Below, in pieces: positions 50,279 to 59,498 of a stretch of 64,000 bases of DNA. The notes below the pieces were generated by a model, which was not told where the DNA came from, did no database searches, and worked only from the letters and a program-made list of their open reading frames with translations. Source of the DNA: Chloroflexota bacterium (lineage in GTDB: Bacteria > Chloroflexota > Anaerolineae > 4572-78 > J111); NCBI GenBank assembly GCA_016860845.1, contig BOKF01000008.1, positions 124,001-188,000 on the forward strand. The letters run 5' to 3'. The first letter of the stretch is position 1. Each line of letters begins with the position of its first letter. A program made the translations under genes and the position numbers.

Positions 50279-51367
50279 ATGGACGTTTCCGAGGTTTCTA
50301 CAGCGCCTGCGCCGTCACAGTCTGCTGGACGCCGGGCAGTTCAGACCATTGGGCAAGCCTGGGCCTGGCTCTTCTTAATCATCCTGATAGTGTTCTTCTC
50401 CTTGACCGGAGAAGGTTTCCTCTCTGCTTTCAATTTGCAAAGCATCCTGGCTAACATGGCCATCGTATTGATTATGGCTCTCGGCCAGACCTTCGTCATC
50501 CTTTCATCGGGTATTGACCTTTCGACCGGTTTCGTCATGGGCATGGCCTCGGTGGTTGGCGCTGTGGTGATGTCGAGCCTGGCTCAGACTATGCCGGTGC
50601 CTCTGGCCATTATCATCGGGATGGTAGCTGCCCTGGTTTCAGGCTTGATCGCCGGCCTGGTCAATGGTTTGATTATTGCCCGGCTAAATGTGCCGCCCTT
50701 TATTGCCACCCTGGGTATGTTTAGCATCGCCCGCGGGATCGGCTTTGTCCTTTCAGGTGGTATGCCTCAGCCCATTTCGATCCAGAATCTGGGCCAGCTC
50801 GGAAACGGTTATTTGCTGTACTATCATCCCCAGTTTGGCGTCACGTTTCTCAACCAACCCGCCGGGCTGGCAGGGAACCAATTACGTGAAGTGCTCGGCA
50901 TCCTGCCCCACCCGGTGACCCTCAGCATCATCTTGGTCGTTGGCTGTTACTGGGTGCTGTCCCGGACAAAGTTCGGTCTATACACTTATGCCATTGGCGG
51001 CAACAAAGAGGCTTCGCTGCGAGCCGGTATTCCGGTCCAGCGCCACACGATTAATATCTACATGCTTTCGGCCGGTATGGCCGCCATCGCCGGCCTGGTG
51101 TATAATGTGCGCTTTACGAATGGCGCGGCCAATGCCGGCGAAGCCTTGCTGATTACCTCGATTGCCGCTGTAGTCATTGGCGGGGCCTCGATGTTCGGCG
51201 GCGAGGGGACCATTATCGGGACTCTGATCGGTTCCTTGATTATCGCCGTCATCACCAATGGCTTCGTTATCTTGGGCATCAACGCCTTCTGGCAGTTCAT
51301 CGCCGTTGGCGTTGTGATCATTCTGGCCGTTTTGATAGACCAGGCCAAGTCAAGGTTATTGGACTAG
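50279..51367 (+). CDS. sugar ABC transporter permease (FrcC/RbsC-like)
   Basis: 362-residue inner-membrane permease of the BPD_transp_2 family with about ten hydrophobic segments. Family features: VILSSGIDLSTGFVMGMASV in the first third, FGLYTYAIGGNKEASLRAGI as the ATPase-contact loop, and IAAVVIGGASMFGGEGTIIG near the end. ATG 50279 has AGGAGTCAT upstream; the longer open frame from 50210 lies in repeat DNA. It forms the channel of the sugar importer with the following ATPase. Confidence 0.92.
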   Translation: MDVSEVSTAPAPSQSAGRRAVQTIGQAWAWLFLIILIVFFSLTGEGFLSAFNLQSILANMAIVLIMALGQTFVILSSGIDLSTGFVMGMASVVGAVVMSSLAQTMPVPLAIIIGMVAALVSGLIAGLVNGLIIARLNVPPFIATLGMFSIARGIGFVLSGGMPQPISIQNLGQLGNGYLLYYHPQFGVTFLNQPAGLAGNQLREVLGILPHPVTLSIILVVGCYWVLSRTKFGLYTYAIGGNKEASLRAGIPVQRHTINIYMLSAGMAAIAGLVYNVRFTNGAANAGEALLITSIAAVVIGGASMFGGEGTIIGTLIGSLIIAVITNGFVILGINAFWQFIAVGVVIILAVLIDQAKSRLLD

Positions 51368-51380
51368 GAGATTGACGCTT

Positions 51381-52163
51381 ATGACTGAACAGCAGCCTCT
51401 CTTGAAAACCGTTGACCTGAGCAAGCATTTCGGCGGCCTGGTCGCCGTGGATAATGTGAGCTTGGAGGTCTATCCCGGTGAAGTTGTCGGCCTGGTGGGC
51501 GACAACGGTGCGGGCAAGTCTACGCTGATCAAGATGATCTCCGGCGTTTATCACCCGGACGGCGGCAAGATCTTCCTGGAAGGCCAGGAGGTCCACTTTG
51601 GTACGCCCATGGAGGCCCGCAGGCAGGGCATCGAAACCATCTACCAGGACCTGGCTCTCTGCGAGAACCTGGATGCTACGGTTAACATCTTCTTGGGCCG
51701 CGAGCCGATGCGCCGGCAGTTGGGCCTGCTCAACGTGGTGGACCGGAAGCATATGCTGGCCGAGTCGGAGACGGTCCTGAGCCAGCTCGACATCCATATT
51801 CCCAACTTGCAGCGCCCGATGCGCCAGATGTCGGGCGGCCAGCGCCAGGCCGTGGCCATCGCCCGAGCTGTCTATTGGAACGCTCGCTTGATGATTATGG
51901 ACGAACCGACCGCTGCCCTGGCTGTATCCGAGCAGCGCAAAGTTTATGAATTGGTGGGGACCCTGCGCGAGCAAAACGTGCCGGTCATTATCATCAGCCA
52001 TAACCTGCAAGATGTCTTCGCCGTGTCCGACCGGATTGTGATCATGCGGCGCGGGCGTAAGGTGGGTGAGCGCATGACCAAAGAGACGACCAGCGATGAA
52101 ATCGTCAGCCTGATGATTGGCGTGGCGAGTGCAGCCGAGTCTAAGGGCAGCACTCCCGCTTGA
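51381..52163 (+). CDS. sugar ABC transporter ATPase, single domain (FrcA-like)
   Basis: 260-residue ATPase with one ABC cassette: Walker A GDNGAGKST (about 39-47), Q-loop TIYQDLAL, signature MSGGQRQAVAIARA, Walker B LMIMDEPTAAL and switch His in IIISHNLQD. Most ribose-type ATPases (RbsA) carry two cassettes; the single-cassette form is characteristic of FrcA, so the pump uses a homodimer of this protein. AGGAG lies 10 bases before ATG 51381. A strong terminator follows 26 bases after the stop and ends the four-gene operon. Confidence 0.92.
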   Translation: MTEQQPLLKTVDLSKHFGGLVAVDNVSLEVYPGEVVGLVGDNGAGKSTLIKMISGVYHPDGGKIFLEGQEVHFGTPMEARRQGIETIYQDLALCENLDATVNIFLGREPMRRQLGLLNVVDRKHMLAESETVLSQLDIHIPNLQRPMRQMSGGQRQAVAIARAVYWNARLMIMDEPTAALAVSEQRKVYELVGTLREQNVPVIIISHNLQDVFAVSDRIVIMRRGRKVGERMTKETTSDEIVSLMIGVASAAESKGSTPA

Positions 52164-52188
52164 TTGTGACCAGAAAAACTGCAATCAG

Positions 52189-52219
52189 AAAAGGGCAGGT
52201 CTCAACCCTGCCCTTTTTC
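52189..52219 (+). terminator. intrinsic terminator of sugar operon
   Basis: AAAAGGGCAGG/CCTGCCCTTTT with a 7-base loop and a following T-rich tail. Confidence 0.92.
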
Positions 52220-52258
52220 TTTTACCTGACATTTGCCGGGTTTTGTCTGCAACCTCTC

Positions 52259-52287
52259 TTGTTGATGGATCGTTTGTAAGTTAAAAT
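52259..52287 (+). promoter_or_regulatory. candidate promoter for ATPase/winged-helix regulator
   Basis: TTGTTG (52259-52264), 17-base spacer, TAAAAT (52282-52287), 48 bases upstream of the gene. Confidence 0.45.
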
Positions 52288-52335
52288 ATTAAACCCGTCG
52301 TCTTCGGCAAGTTAGGGGTTCTGGGGAGAAAACTA

Positions 52336-53721
52336 ATGTTTCAGAAGGATAAGTGGCCCATAACACCAGCAAAACAAGACCTGCCGCCAACTTTTCAAAG
52401 GGAGTCAGTCCAAGCTATTTTGAACTGTGTGGCGGCGGGAGATTCTTGTGCCGTCATCGGCATTGGCAGTGTGGGCAAATCCAACCTGCTGCGCTTTTTA
52501 CTGCGGGATGATGTCCGCCAGGCTTACCTTGGCGATGAGGCGGCAGGCTACCTGTTGGTCTATGTTGACGGTAATAAGCTGCTCAAACCAACGCTGTGGG
52601 GGCTGGTCGAATTGGCTCTGCACCAAATAGGTCTGGCCCTGGCGCAGCGGGAAGTTGAGCCAGCCGTGCTCAAAACTATTGATGACCTGCACCGGCAGGC
52701 GGCACGCCGGAAAACCCGCCCGCTGGCCTTGCGCTGCCTGGATCGGGCACTCAACGTGGTGCTCCGGCAGTTAGGGCTGCGGCTGGTCTTACTGCTGGAT
52801 GAATTTGACGAGCTGGCCCGGACGATGCCGCCGCGAGGTTTTGCCGCCCTGCGGGCGCTGCGCGACGATCACAAGTACCGGCTGATGTATGTGGTTGCCA
52901 CCCGTTTGGAACTGAACCGTCTACGTGAGAACGTGACCGAGATTGAGATGTTTGATGAACTGATCTCGCCGCAAACGTTTTGGCTGGGACTGTCCAGCGA
53001 CGAAGATGCTCGTCTGAATTTAAGCCGCCTGATGGCCCGGCATAAAATTGACCTCCCGCCTGAGGTGATAGACCAGCTCCTGTTCCTGACCGGGCGACAT
53101 CCCGGCCTGCTGCGCGAAGCTTATCACGCCGCGCGAGAGCAGCCACCTGATCTGGGACAGGCCCTGGCTGGCGATCCTCAGGTGCAGACCGAGTGCCGGC
53201 GGATCTGGCTCAGCCTGGCCGCCGACGAGCAGCAGGTCCTGGTTACTCTGGCCAATGGGGCCGCCTTTCAACCTCAGCAGGCCGGCGCTTTGGCCGGGCT
53301 GCGCCGCAAAGGGCTGGTTAGCGGGCGGAGCGAGTCGGAAATATCCCTTTTCTCCCCCTTGTTCGGCGCCTATCTAAAGCAGCAGCAACCGGTAGCCGGG
53401 GCGCGCATTTACGCGGACCTGCAGCGCCGAACCTTGTGGCTGGATGGACGGGAAGTGAAAGGGTTTACCCGGCTTGAATACAGACTCATCGCCTATCTGG
53501 CCCAGAAGCAGGGCCAGATTTGCTCAAGGGATGAGCTGGCTGCGCACCTCTATCCGGGCGAGATGGCACTGGACAGCGCCGGTATCGCTGATACCCGGCT
53601 CGATTCAATTGTGAAACGGGTGAGACAGCGAATTGAGCCGGACCTTCAAGAACCGCGCTACCTGCTAACCGCGCGCGGCCACGGATTCCAATTGTTGGCG
53701 GACCTGGGGGAACAGAGTTAA
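52336..53721 (+). CDS. AAA/STAND-like ATPase with C-terminal OmpR-type winged helix
   Basis: 461 residues. The N-terminal two thirds is a P-loop ATPase of the ORC/STAND-like type: Walker A GIGSVGKS (42-49), Walker B LVLLLDEFDEL (about 150-160), sensor-1 Arg in VVATRLELNRL and a helical lid (LLFLTGRHPGLLREAYHA). The last ~95 residues are a trans_reg_C winged helix (FTRLEYRLIAYLAQKQGQIC, SIVKRVRQRIEPD, YLLTARGHGFQLL). The order is unusual, since that DNA-binding domain normally follows a receiver. Probably an ATP-dependent transcription regulator. It may control the ABC exporter beyond it, but linkage is only positional. Confidence 0.82.
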   Translation: MFQKDKWPITPAKQDLPPTFQRESVQAILNCVAAGDSCAVIGIGSVGKSNLLRFLLRDDVRQAYLGDEAAGYLLVYVDGNKLLKPTLWGLVELALHQIGLALAQREVEPAVLKTIDDLHRQAARRKTRPLALRCLDRALNVVLRQLGLRLVLLLDEFDELARTMPPRGFAALRALRDDHKYRLMYVVATRLELNRLRENVTEIEMFDELISPQTFWLGLSSDEDARLNLSRLMARHKIDLPPEVIDQLLFLTGRHPGLLREAYHAAREQPPDLGQALAGDPQVQTECRRIWLSLAADEQQVLVTLANGAAFQPQQAGALAGLRRKGLVSGRSESEISLFSPLFGAYLKQQQPVAGARIYADLQRRTLWLDGREVKGFTRLEYRLIAYLAQKQGQICSRDELAAHLYPGEMALDSAGIADTRLDSIVKRVRQRIEPDLQEPRYLLTARGHGFQLLADLGEQS

Positions 53722-53740
53722 CAATATAGGTCGAGGCTTT

Positions 53741-53845
53741 TCAGGTTTTGCTAATTCGACCTGCCAGCAGGCTGACTGCCAACATGCCCAGCAGGACGGC
53801 CAAGATAATCAGCAGCACCAGGGCTGTCAAAGATATTTCGATCAT
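53741..53845 (-). CDS. 34-residue single-pass membrane peptide
   Basis: A minus-strand frame with AAAGGAGGACAGTG directly upstream of ATG 53845, an almost perfect ribosome site. The product is an N-terminal MIEIS, one long hydrophobic helix rich in Leu/Val/Ile, then GRISKT at the C-terminus. Size and layout match bacterial small membrane proteins. It lies in the gap between the regulator and the ABC exporter, on the opposite strand to both. No family assigned; the strong RBS is the main evidence that it is translated. Confidence 0.6.
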   Translation of the reverse strand: MIEISLTALVLLIILAVLLGMLAVSLLAGRISKT

Positions 53846-54013
53846 CACTGTCCTCCTTTCCTCCCACCCTATGGTGGAGTTGGTTAGAGCCTACTCCGGT
53901 AAAGATTGCCACACCTTAAGCTTATCATTGTTCCGGCGCTTATGCTTGGCAATTACCGGCTATTTCCCCCTCTTTTGAGTGGCAAATCGGGTAAATTTGA
54001 CCGGAGAGCATCT

Positions 54014-54042
54014 TTGACAAAGGCTGGCCGCCCGTCTATTAT
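54014..54042 (+). promoter_or_regulatory. strong sigma70-type promoter for ABC exporter
   Basis: TTGACA (54014-54019), 17-base spacer, TATTAT (54037-54042), 38 bases ahead of the exporter ATG. One of the closest matches to consensus in the window. Confidence 0.8.
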
Positions 54043-54080
54043 CTTTTGGTTGCGACTCTGATGTTGTGAGGGGATAAGGT

Positions 54081-55844
54081 ATGGCGGCTTCAACGGTGGC
54101 TGAATTTTCAATCTCTCGTTCCTGGCAGTCTGACCGGCGGGGACCGGTGCGCTGGATCTTGTCTCATGCCTTGCGCCACAAGCTGTTAATTACGGGTGTT
54201 TTTATTGGGGCGCTGGGGAACGGCCTGGGGGCAGGGGTGGTGGCTTTGTATATCGGCCAGGCCTTTGAGCTGATGACCCAATCGTCCGATTTTCACGGGT
54301 TAGGTTGGATTGCCCTGTCGCTGATCGGCTCGCAGCTAATCCGCGGTGTGTTGATGTTAGGCCGCAACTTTTGCAGCGAAATCATCGGGCAGCGGGTGGA
54401 GCGAGATACCCGCGATGAACTCTACCTCAACCTGATCGGCAAAAGCATGTCCTTTCACGACAGCCAGGCCACCGGCGATCTGATGGCGCGCGCCACCAAC
54501 GATGTCCGCGAGATTAACCTGATGTTCAATCCGGGGCTGAACCTGGTCATCGGTTCGGCCAATTTTATCATCGCCCCCTTTATCCTGACGCCTTCGATCC
54601 ACCCGCAACTGCTGCTGACGCCTGCACTCTATGTCGTAGTCTATGTTTTTCTTCTGCGCGGCTATCTGGGGAAGCTGCGCCCGGCGACCGAGTCGGTGCG
54701 CCGGGAGTTTGGCCAGCTCAATGCGGCCCTGGCTGAGGCGATTGACGGCATTGAAACGGTGAAGGGCGCGGCCCAAGAGACTAAAGAAATTGGCCGATTC
54801 GAGCGGGCGCTGGCTCGCTGGCGCAGTGCTTATGTCGGCCAGGGCGATGTCGAGGCCAGGTTCTTTCCACTGCTGCTGTTGGGCCTGCTGCAAGCGGCCG
54901 GACTGCTGCACAGTCTCCTTTTGTACCAATGGGGCCGCCTCGATGTGGGCCAGGTAGTCGCCTTTAACGCCATGCTGATGTTGTTTCAGTTCCCTACCTT
55001 TGCCGCGCAGTTTGCCTATTCGCAGGTTTCTTCGGGTATCTCCAGCGCGCGGCGGGTGCTGGAACTGCTGAATACCGAAACCGAACTGGACCAGAATGCC
55101 GGCGGCTATGACGGGCCAATGGACGGCAGCATCCGCTTTGAGCATGTCACCTTTAGCTACAACGGGACCAGTCCGGCCTTGAACGATGTCAGTTTTTGCG
55201 TCCAGCCGGGCCAAACCATGGCCATCGTCGGGCAGACGGGCGCGGGCAAAAGCAGCATCGCCAAGCTGATCAACCGGACCTATGACGCCGGCAGCGGCCA
55301 GATTACGATTGGCGGGATCAAGGTGCGGGAGTGGAACCTGGAGGCGTTGCGCAAGCAGATCTCGATCATCGAGCAGGATATTTATCTCTTTTCCCGCACC
55401 ATCGCCGAGAACATTGCCTTTGGCTGCCCCGAAGCCACCCGCACCGAGATCGAAGCCGCGGCCAAAGCGGCCCAGGCCCACGACTTTATCATGAACTTCA
55501 AGGATGGCTACGATGCGGTCGTAGGCGAGCGTGGTGTGACCCTGTCGGGCGGGCAGCGGCAGCGCCTGGCCCTGGCTCGCGCCTTTTTGACCAACCCGCG
55601 CATCCTCATCCTGGACGACTCGACCAGCGCCATTGACAGCGCGACTGAAGACAAGATTCAGCGGGCCATCGAACGGGCGGCGGAGGGCCGGACGACCTTG
55701 CTCATCACTCACCGCCTCTCCCAGATTCGCTGGGCGGATTTAATTGTGGTCCTGCGCCGGGGCCGGGTGGTGATGGTCGGCGACCATGAGACGCTGCTGC
55801 GGGAATCAGAGGCCTACCGGAACATTTTTGCGAGGTATGAGTAA
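54081..55844 (+). CDS. heterodimeric ABC exporter subunit, degenerate-site NBD
   Basis: 587 residues: six-helix exporter domain (about 25-330) then an ABC cassette. Walker [10 protein letters not shown] is near 384, the signature LSGGQRQ near 488 is canonical, but Walker B reads [11 protein letters not shown], with Asp where the catalytic Glu is normal. This is the hallmark of the subunit that contributes the degenerate ATP site in TM287/288- and LmrCD-type heterodimers. Its stop overlaps the next gene's start (TAATG). Likely exports a hydrophobic compound, lipid or peptide; substrate unknown. GGGGATAAGGT precedes the ATG. Confidence 0.92.
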   Translation: MAASTVAEFSISRSWQSDRRGPVRWILSHALRHKLLITGVFIGALGNGLGAGVVALYIGQAFELMTQSSDFHGLGWIALSLIGSQLIRGVLMLGRNFCSEIIGQRVERDTRDELYLNLIGKSMSFHDSQATGDLMARATNDVREINLMFNPGLNLVIGSANFIIAPFILTPSIHPQLLLTPALYVVVYVFLLRGYLGKLRPATESVRREFGQLNAALAEAIDGIETVKGAAQETKEIGRFERALARWRSAYVGQGDVEARFFPLLLLGLLQAAGLLHSLLLYQWGRLDVGQVVAFNAMLMLFQFPTFAAQFAYSQVSSGISSARRVLELLNTETELDQNAGGYDGPMDGSIRFEHVTFSYNGTSPALNDVSFCVQPGQTMAIVGQTGAGKSSIAKLINRTYDAGSGQITIGGIKVREWNLEALRKQISIIEQDIYLFSRTIAENIAFGCPEATRTEIEAAAKAAQAHDFIMNFKDGYDAVVGERGVTLSGGQRQRLALARAFLTNPRILILDDSTSAIDSATEDKIQRAIERAAEGRTTLLITHRLSQIRWADLIVVLRRGRVVMVGDHETLLRESEAYRNIFARYE

Positions 55845-57646
55845 TGGGGGTTTTTAGTGGCTTAGATACCGAAGCCTATGACCGAACTTATGATGACAGC
55901 GAGCTGTTCCGCCGGATTGGCGGCTATTTCGGGCAGCACCGGCGACGGCTGGGGATCATTATCTTTTTCGTTAGCATCGTCGCTTTGACCGGGGCGGCCC
56001 AGCCCTTGATCATTTCCAGGGGCATCGAGGCGCTCAAAGGGCAGCCATCCAGCCTCTTGATTTGGGGGCTGTCGGGTATCATGACCGTGGCCGGGGTGGG
56101 TATCTGGCTGGCTAACTGGCAGTGGCGGCGGCTGATGGCCCGGCTTATTGGCGATGTGGTGTCACAACTGCGCACCGATGCCTTCAGTGCGGCCATCCAT
56201 CACGACCTGGCCTTTTTCGACGAGTTTGAATCTGGCCGGATTATCAGCCGCATCACCTCTGACACCCAGGATTTTGCCCAGGTGGTCCAACTGGTCAGCG
56301 ACCTGGTGACGCAGGTGCTGCTGGTGCTGGTGCTGCTGGTCGTTTTGCTCAGCATTTCCTGGCAGTTGACCCTGACCCTGCTGGCCCTGACCCCCTTTGT
56401 GGGCATGATGACCGTCGGCTTTCGGAAAGCGGCCCGCTTTGTCACCCGCAAAGGCTTCCGCGTCCTGGCCGAGGTCAACGCGGCCATTCAAGAGACCGTG
56501 ACCGGTATCAGCATTGCCAAAAACTTCCGGCAGGAAGAAGCCATCTACCAGTCATTTAGCCAGGTCAACCAGCAGTCCTACCAGGTTAACCTGCGCCGGG
56601 GCTTTGTCCTGTCCAACGTGTTTCCGGTGCTGAGCATCATGTCCAGCTTTGGCACGGCGGCGCTGCTCTACTGGGGCGGCCTGTCGGTGGGGGCGGGCCT
56701 GGTGACGATCGGGGCCTGGTACCTGTTTATGCAGAGCGTGGACCGCTTCTGGTTTCCGATTATCAACCTGTCCTCTTTCTGGAGCCAGTTTCAATCCGGC
56801 CTGTCCGCCTCCGAGCGCATTTTTGCCCTGATTGACGCCCAGCCCGTGGTTCAGCAAACGGATCGCCAGCCGGTGGGCCACCTGGCCGGCGAGATTGAGT
56901 TCGAGCAGGTCCGCTTTCGCTACACCAGGCAAGAGCAGGTGTTGGACGACTTTTCCCTCCACATCGCGCCGGGCGAGAGCGTGGCCCTGGTCGGCCATAC
57001 CGGCGCGGGCAAGAGCAGCCTGGTTAAGCTCATCACCCGCTTTTATGAATTTCAAGGGGGGACGATCAGTGTGGATGGCCGGGATATTCGCAGCCTTGAT
57101 CTAACCAGCTACCGTCAGCAGTTGGGGCTGGTGTCGCAAGCGCCGTTTCTCTTTTCCGGCACCGTCGCCGACAACATCCGCTACGCCCGGCCCGAATTAA
57201 GCGACGCCGAGATCGAGGCGGTGGCTCGCCGGATTGGGCATGGGGAATGGCTGGAAACCTTGCCAGAGGGCCTGCAAACCCAAGTGGGTGAGCGGGGAGC
57301 ACGCCTCTCAATGGGCCAGCGGCAGTTGGTCGCTCTGACCCGGGTGCTGGCCCAGCAGCCCTCGATTTTTATTCTGGATGAGGCGACGGCCAGCATTGAC
57401 CCCTTTACCGAATTCCAAATCCAGGAAGCGATGGATTTGATTCTAAAATCCACCACCTCGATCCTGATCGCCCACCGACTGTCTACGGTCCGCTCGGTGG
57501 ACCGGATTCTGGTGCTGCAAAAGGGCCGCATCATCGAGCAGGGCAGCCATAATGATTTGCTGGGCCAGGGCGGCCACTACGCCGAGCTGTACAATGCTTA
57601 TTTCCGCCACCAAAGCCCTGACTATAAACCCATCACAGCCCATTAA
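55844..57646 (+). CDS. heterodimeric ABC exporter subunit, catalytic-site NBD
   Basis: 600 residues, same exporter fold: elbow and six helices (about 35-330), Walker A GHTGAGKSS near 384, Walker B IFILDEATASID with the catalytic Glu, and switch His in LIAHRLSTVRS. Its signature is LSMGQRQ, deviating from LSGGQ. Because signature and Walker boxes pair across the dimer, this LSMGQ would complete the degenerate site with the partner's D-D Walker B, leaving one fully active site. The N-terminal DTEAYDRTYDDSELFRRI region is typical of the longer partner. Translationally coupled to the upstream subunit. Confidence 0.92.
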   Translation: MGVFSGLDTEAYDRTYDDSELFRRIGGYFGQHRRRLGIIIFFVSIVALTGAAQPLIISRGIEALKGQPSSLLIWGLSGIMTVAGVGIWLANWQWRRLMARLIGDVVSQLRTDAFSAAIHHDLAFFDEFESGRIISRITSDTQDFAQVVQLVSDLVTQVLLVLVLLVVLLSISWQLTLTLLALTPFVGMMTVGFRKAARFVTRKGFRVLAEVNAAIQETVTGISIAKNFRQEEAIYQSFSQVNQQSYQVNLRRGFVLSNVFPVLSIMSSFGTAALLYWGGLSVGAGLVTIGAWYLFMQSVDRFWFPIINLSSFWSQFQSGLSASERIFALIDAQPVVQQTDRQPVGHLAGEIEFEQVRFRYTRQEQVLDDFSLHIAPGESVALVGHTGAGKSSLVKLITRFYEFQGGTISVDGRDIRSLDLTSYRQQLGLVSQAPFLFSGTVADNIRYARPELSDAEIEAVARRIGHGEWLETLPEGLQTQVGERGARLSMGQRQLVALTRVLAQQPSIFILDEATASIDPFTEFQIQEAMDLILKSTTSILIAHRLSTVRSVDRILVLQKGRIIEQGSHNDLLGQGGHYAELYNAYFRHQSPDYKPITAH

Positions 57647-58183
57647 AAATATCATTCAAATGGTCATTATTCGAGACGTTCAGCACCCGGCGGCGGATTT
57701 CCTCATCGTTAATATCTAACCGCTTCAGGAATTCTCCCTCCATGCGGATTAACTCAATCCGCCCAAACTGCATCCCGTGTTTGCTGGCAAATTCGGCCAG
57801 GCCCTTCGCTTTCATCCAATTGTCATCTGAATCGCTGCGACGAGGCTCCAATATGTCAACCACAGGCTCGCCGTTTGCTTCCTGCCGGATGACCAAAAAA
57901 TCAGGATACATGGGCGTAACTTCGCCCGCTTTCTTGTAGGGAATAGTAAATGACCACTTCTGGCGGTCAACGTTTCTCAGCCAGCCGACCACCTGCCGGT
58001 CTTGCGGGCGGCGGTCGCGCCGGGCCGGAGCGGGGCGTTATAAAGCGGGGCTAATTCGGGGATATGTTCTTCAAAAACCAGGCCGAACTTCTTTTCGCTC
58101 TTGAGCTTTTTGACCTCTTGCTGAATGGTCCGGCGCAGGTCGGGGTCACGGATTTCGTCAATTTTGTCTTCCAGAAAGGCCAT
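57633..58183 (-). pseudogene. type III restriction-subunit (Res-like) remnant, internally deleted
   Basis: Two fragments of one gene are joined. The first (58183 to about 58020) is a classic start, MAFLEDKIDEIRDPDLRR... FGLVFEEHIPEL and LYNAPLRPG, as in DEAD-box/type III restriction endonuclease subunits. The second, in another frame (57992 to 57633), is the extreme C-terminus with WLRNVDRQKWSFTIPY and YPDFLVI. The ~900-residue helicase/nuclease middle is missing, and the frame shifts at the junction, near CGGCGCGACC (about 58013-58022). The product cannot be functional. It overlaps the end of the exporter gene by 14 bases and is flanked by a mobile-looking repeat. Confidence 0.8.
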
Positions 58184-58217
58184 GCAAAAATCCTTGATTT
58201 GCTTTTACGCTTGGCGT

Positions 58218-58385
58218 CTAAGAGCGTGTTTCTTAAATGTCATTCTGAGGCCGAAGGCCGAAGAATCCCCGAGAGCGCGGCTGATAAACGGCGGTATTAG
58301 GGATTCTTCGCTCCCTCCGGTCGCTCAGAATGACATGCAGGATGGTATTTTGCCACACGACGTGATTTAAGAAACACGTTCTAAG
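58218..58385. repeat. MITE-like element with nested TGTCATTC element (copy C)
   Basis: Outer inverted arms CTAAGAGCGTGTTTCTTAAAT (about 58218-58238) and their complement (58365-58385) match at 19 of 21 positions. Inside is a TGTCATTC element (58237-58336). There is no open frame. It lies at the 5' side of the restriction-gene remnant. Confidence 0.8.
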
Positions 58386-58436
58386 CTTGTTTGCGCCCCT
58401 ACTCCAAGCTTAGACTTAAAGGTTAGCTCAAAGCGC

Positions 58437-59423
58437 CTAAAGTGATTTCGATAAACGGTGAGTAGGCACAGCCCGCTGTAACTGCTTCTTAGCCTGCCCT
58501 TTGGCCTGAAGCTGATCCTCACTATTGTCTATCTCAAAATCATTTTTTTGGCAGATTAAGTAGAAGCCGTCGTAGGCCAGGTCAAGCTCTTTAACTCGCA
58601 TAAAACGTAGTTGAGTTATGATTTCTTTATTCAAATATCTAAAAATAATATAGGCAAATACGGTTAAGATAACAATACCGTAGGAATACTCTAGGTTGGC
58701 ATAGGAAAGAAAACTAAACCTGAACAGATAATAAGAGATAATTACAGCTAAATGAAGGAGGCCCACGATTACGCTAACGATTTTTCCATATCTTATCACA
58801 TAATAAATTCCCGAAAATAACCTAACCAGGGCTTCTTGACGAATTAGTTCTTCTTTGAGCGAGGGACTATATTCATAAATGACTGTTTTGCAAAAGTTGA
58901 AAAATCTAGCGTTTTTTGTAATTCTCTGCCTATCATATTTTTCAAAAAACTCATTGTAGTTTGTAGATAGACGGGCCAGCCTTCTTGCTTTCATAAAATA
59001 TGGATATGGGAATTCTTCCCAAATTCTAAATTCGTCAATAAATTTCTCATATACATTTTTCAGTTTATCTAAGGTTGATTGGCCTGCCTGATAATCATTT
59101 TCCTCCTTGTTTATATGCTCAATTGCCTGATCAAAAATTTCCCGGCTTAGTTTTGATTTGTATCTTTTCCGGTATTCTTCTGTACATACTTTCTCCAATT
59201 GATCAAGCCCTCTTAGCCTCAAAGATTGCCCGGCGACATAACTAAATATGAGCAGAACCGAGAAGCCAATTGAATTATCGGCAATGGTGAAGAGGTTGAA
59301 CGAAGCTAATGGAGCTAGAATTATCAGAATACCGAAAAAAAGCCCAAGAGTGAAGATAATCAATAAGCCACCAGGAAATATGATTCCGACTAAATCTCGC
59401 ACTAAATCTCGAATCAATTCCAT
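58437..59423 (-). CDS. hypothetical membrane protein, AT-rich
   Basis: 328 residues, family not recognised. Two N-terminal membrane segments (about 12-35 and 48-66) are followed by a long charged helical cytosolic region (about 67-205, rich in Lys/Glu/Arg/Tyr), two more membrane segments (about 213-235 and 248-265) and a basic tail. Its DNA is strikingly AT-rich with frequent AAA/ATA/TTT codons compared with every neighbour, suggesting recent acquisition. It lies between a decayed restriction gene and repeat DNA, a defence-island-like setting; membrane proteins with helical inserts occur in such places, but no effector motif was seen. Confidence 0.75.
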   Translation of the reverse strand: MELIRDLVRDLVGIIFPGGLLIIFTLGLFFGILIILAPLASFNLFTIADNSIGFSVLLIFSYVAGQSLRLRGLDQLEKVCTEEYRKRYKSKLSREIFDQAIEHINKEENDYQAGQSTLDKLKNVYEKFIDEFRIWEEFPYPYFMKARRLARLSTNYNEFFEKYDRQRITKNARFFNFCKTVIYEYSPSLKEELIRQEALVRLFSGIYYVIRYGKIVSVIVGLLHLAVIISYYLFRFSFLSYANLEYSYGIVILTVFAYIIFRYLNKEIITQLRFMRVKELDLAYDGFYLICQKNDFEIDNSEDQLQAKGQAKKQLQRAVPTHRLSKSL

Positions 59424-59498
59424 AATACTTCCTCGCTTATTTGCGAGCTAACAATTACCAGAATAAAGATACAACTACCAATCTAATGTCTGCACCAT

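Noticed and set aside
54357..55712. A 451-codon open frame antisense to the first ABC exporter subunit
   Set aside because: It lies opposite a gene with full ABC motifs, has no recognisable domain, and its Gln/Gly/Asp-rich sequence is a typical mirror of GC-rich coding DNA.
58218..58385. Insertion sequence
   Set aside because: Inverted arms are present but the interior is under 130 bases and has no transposase frame; described as a MITE-like repeat instead.
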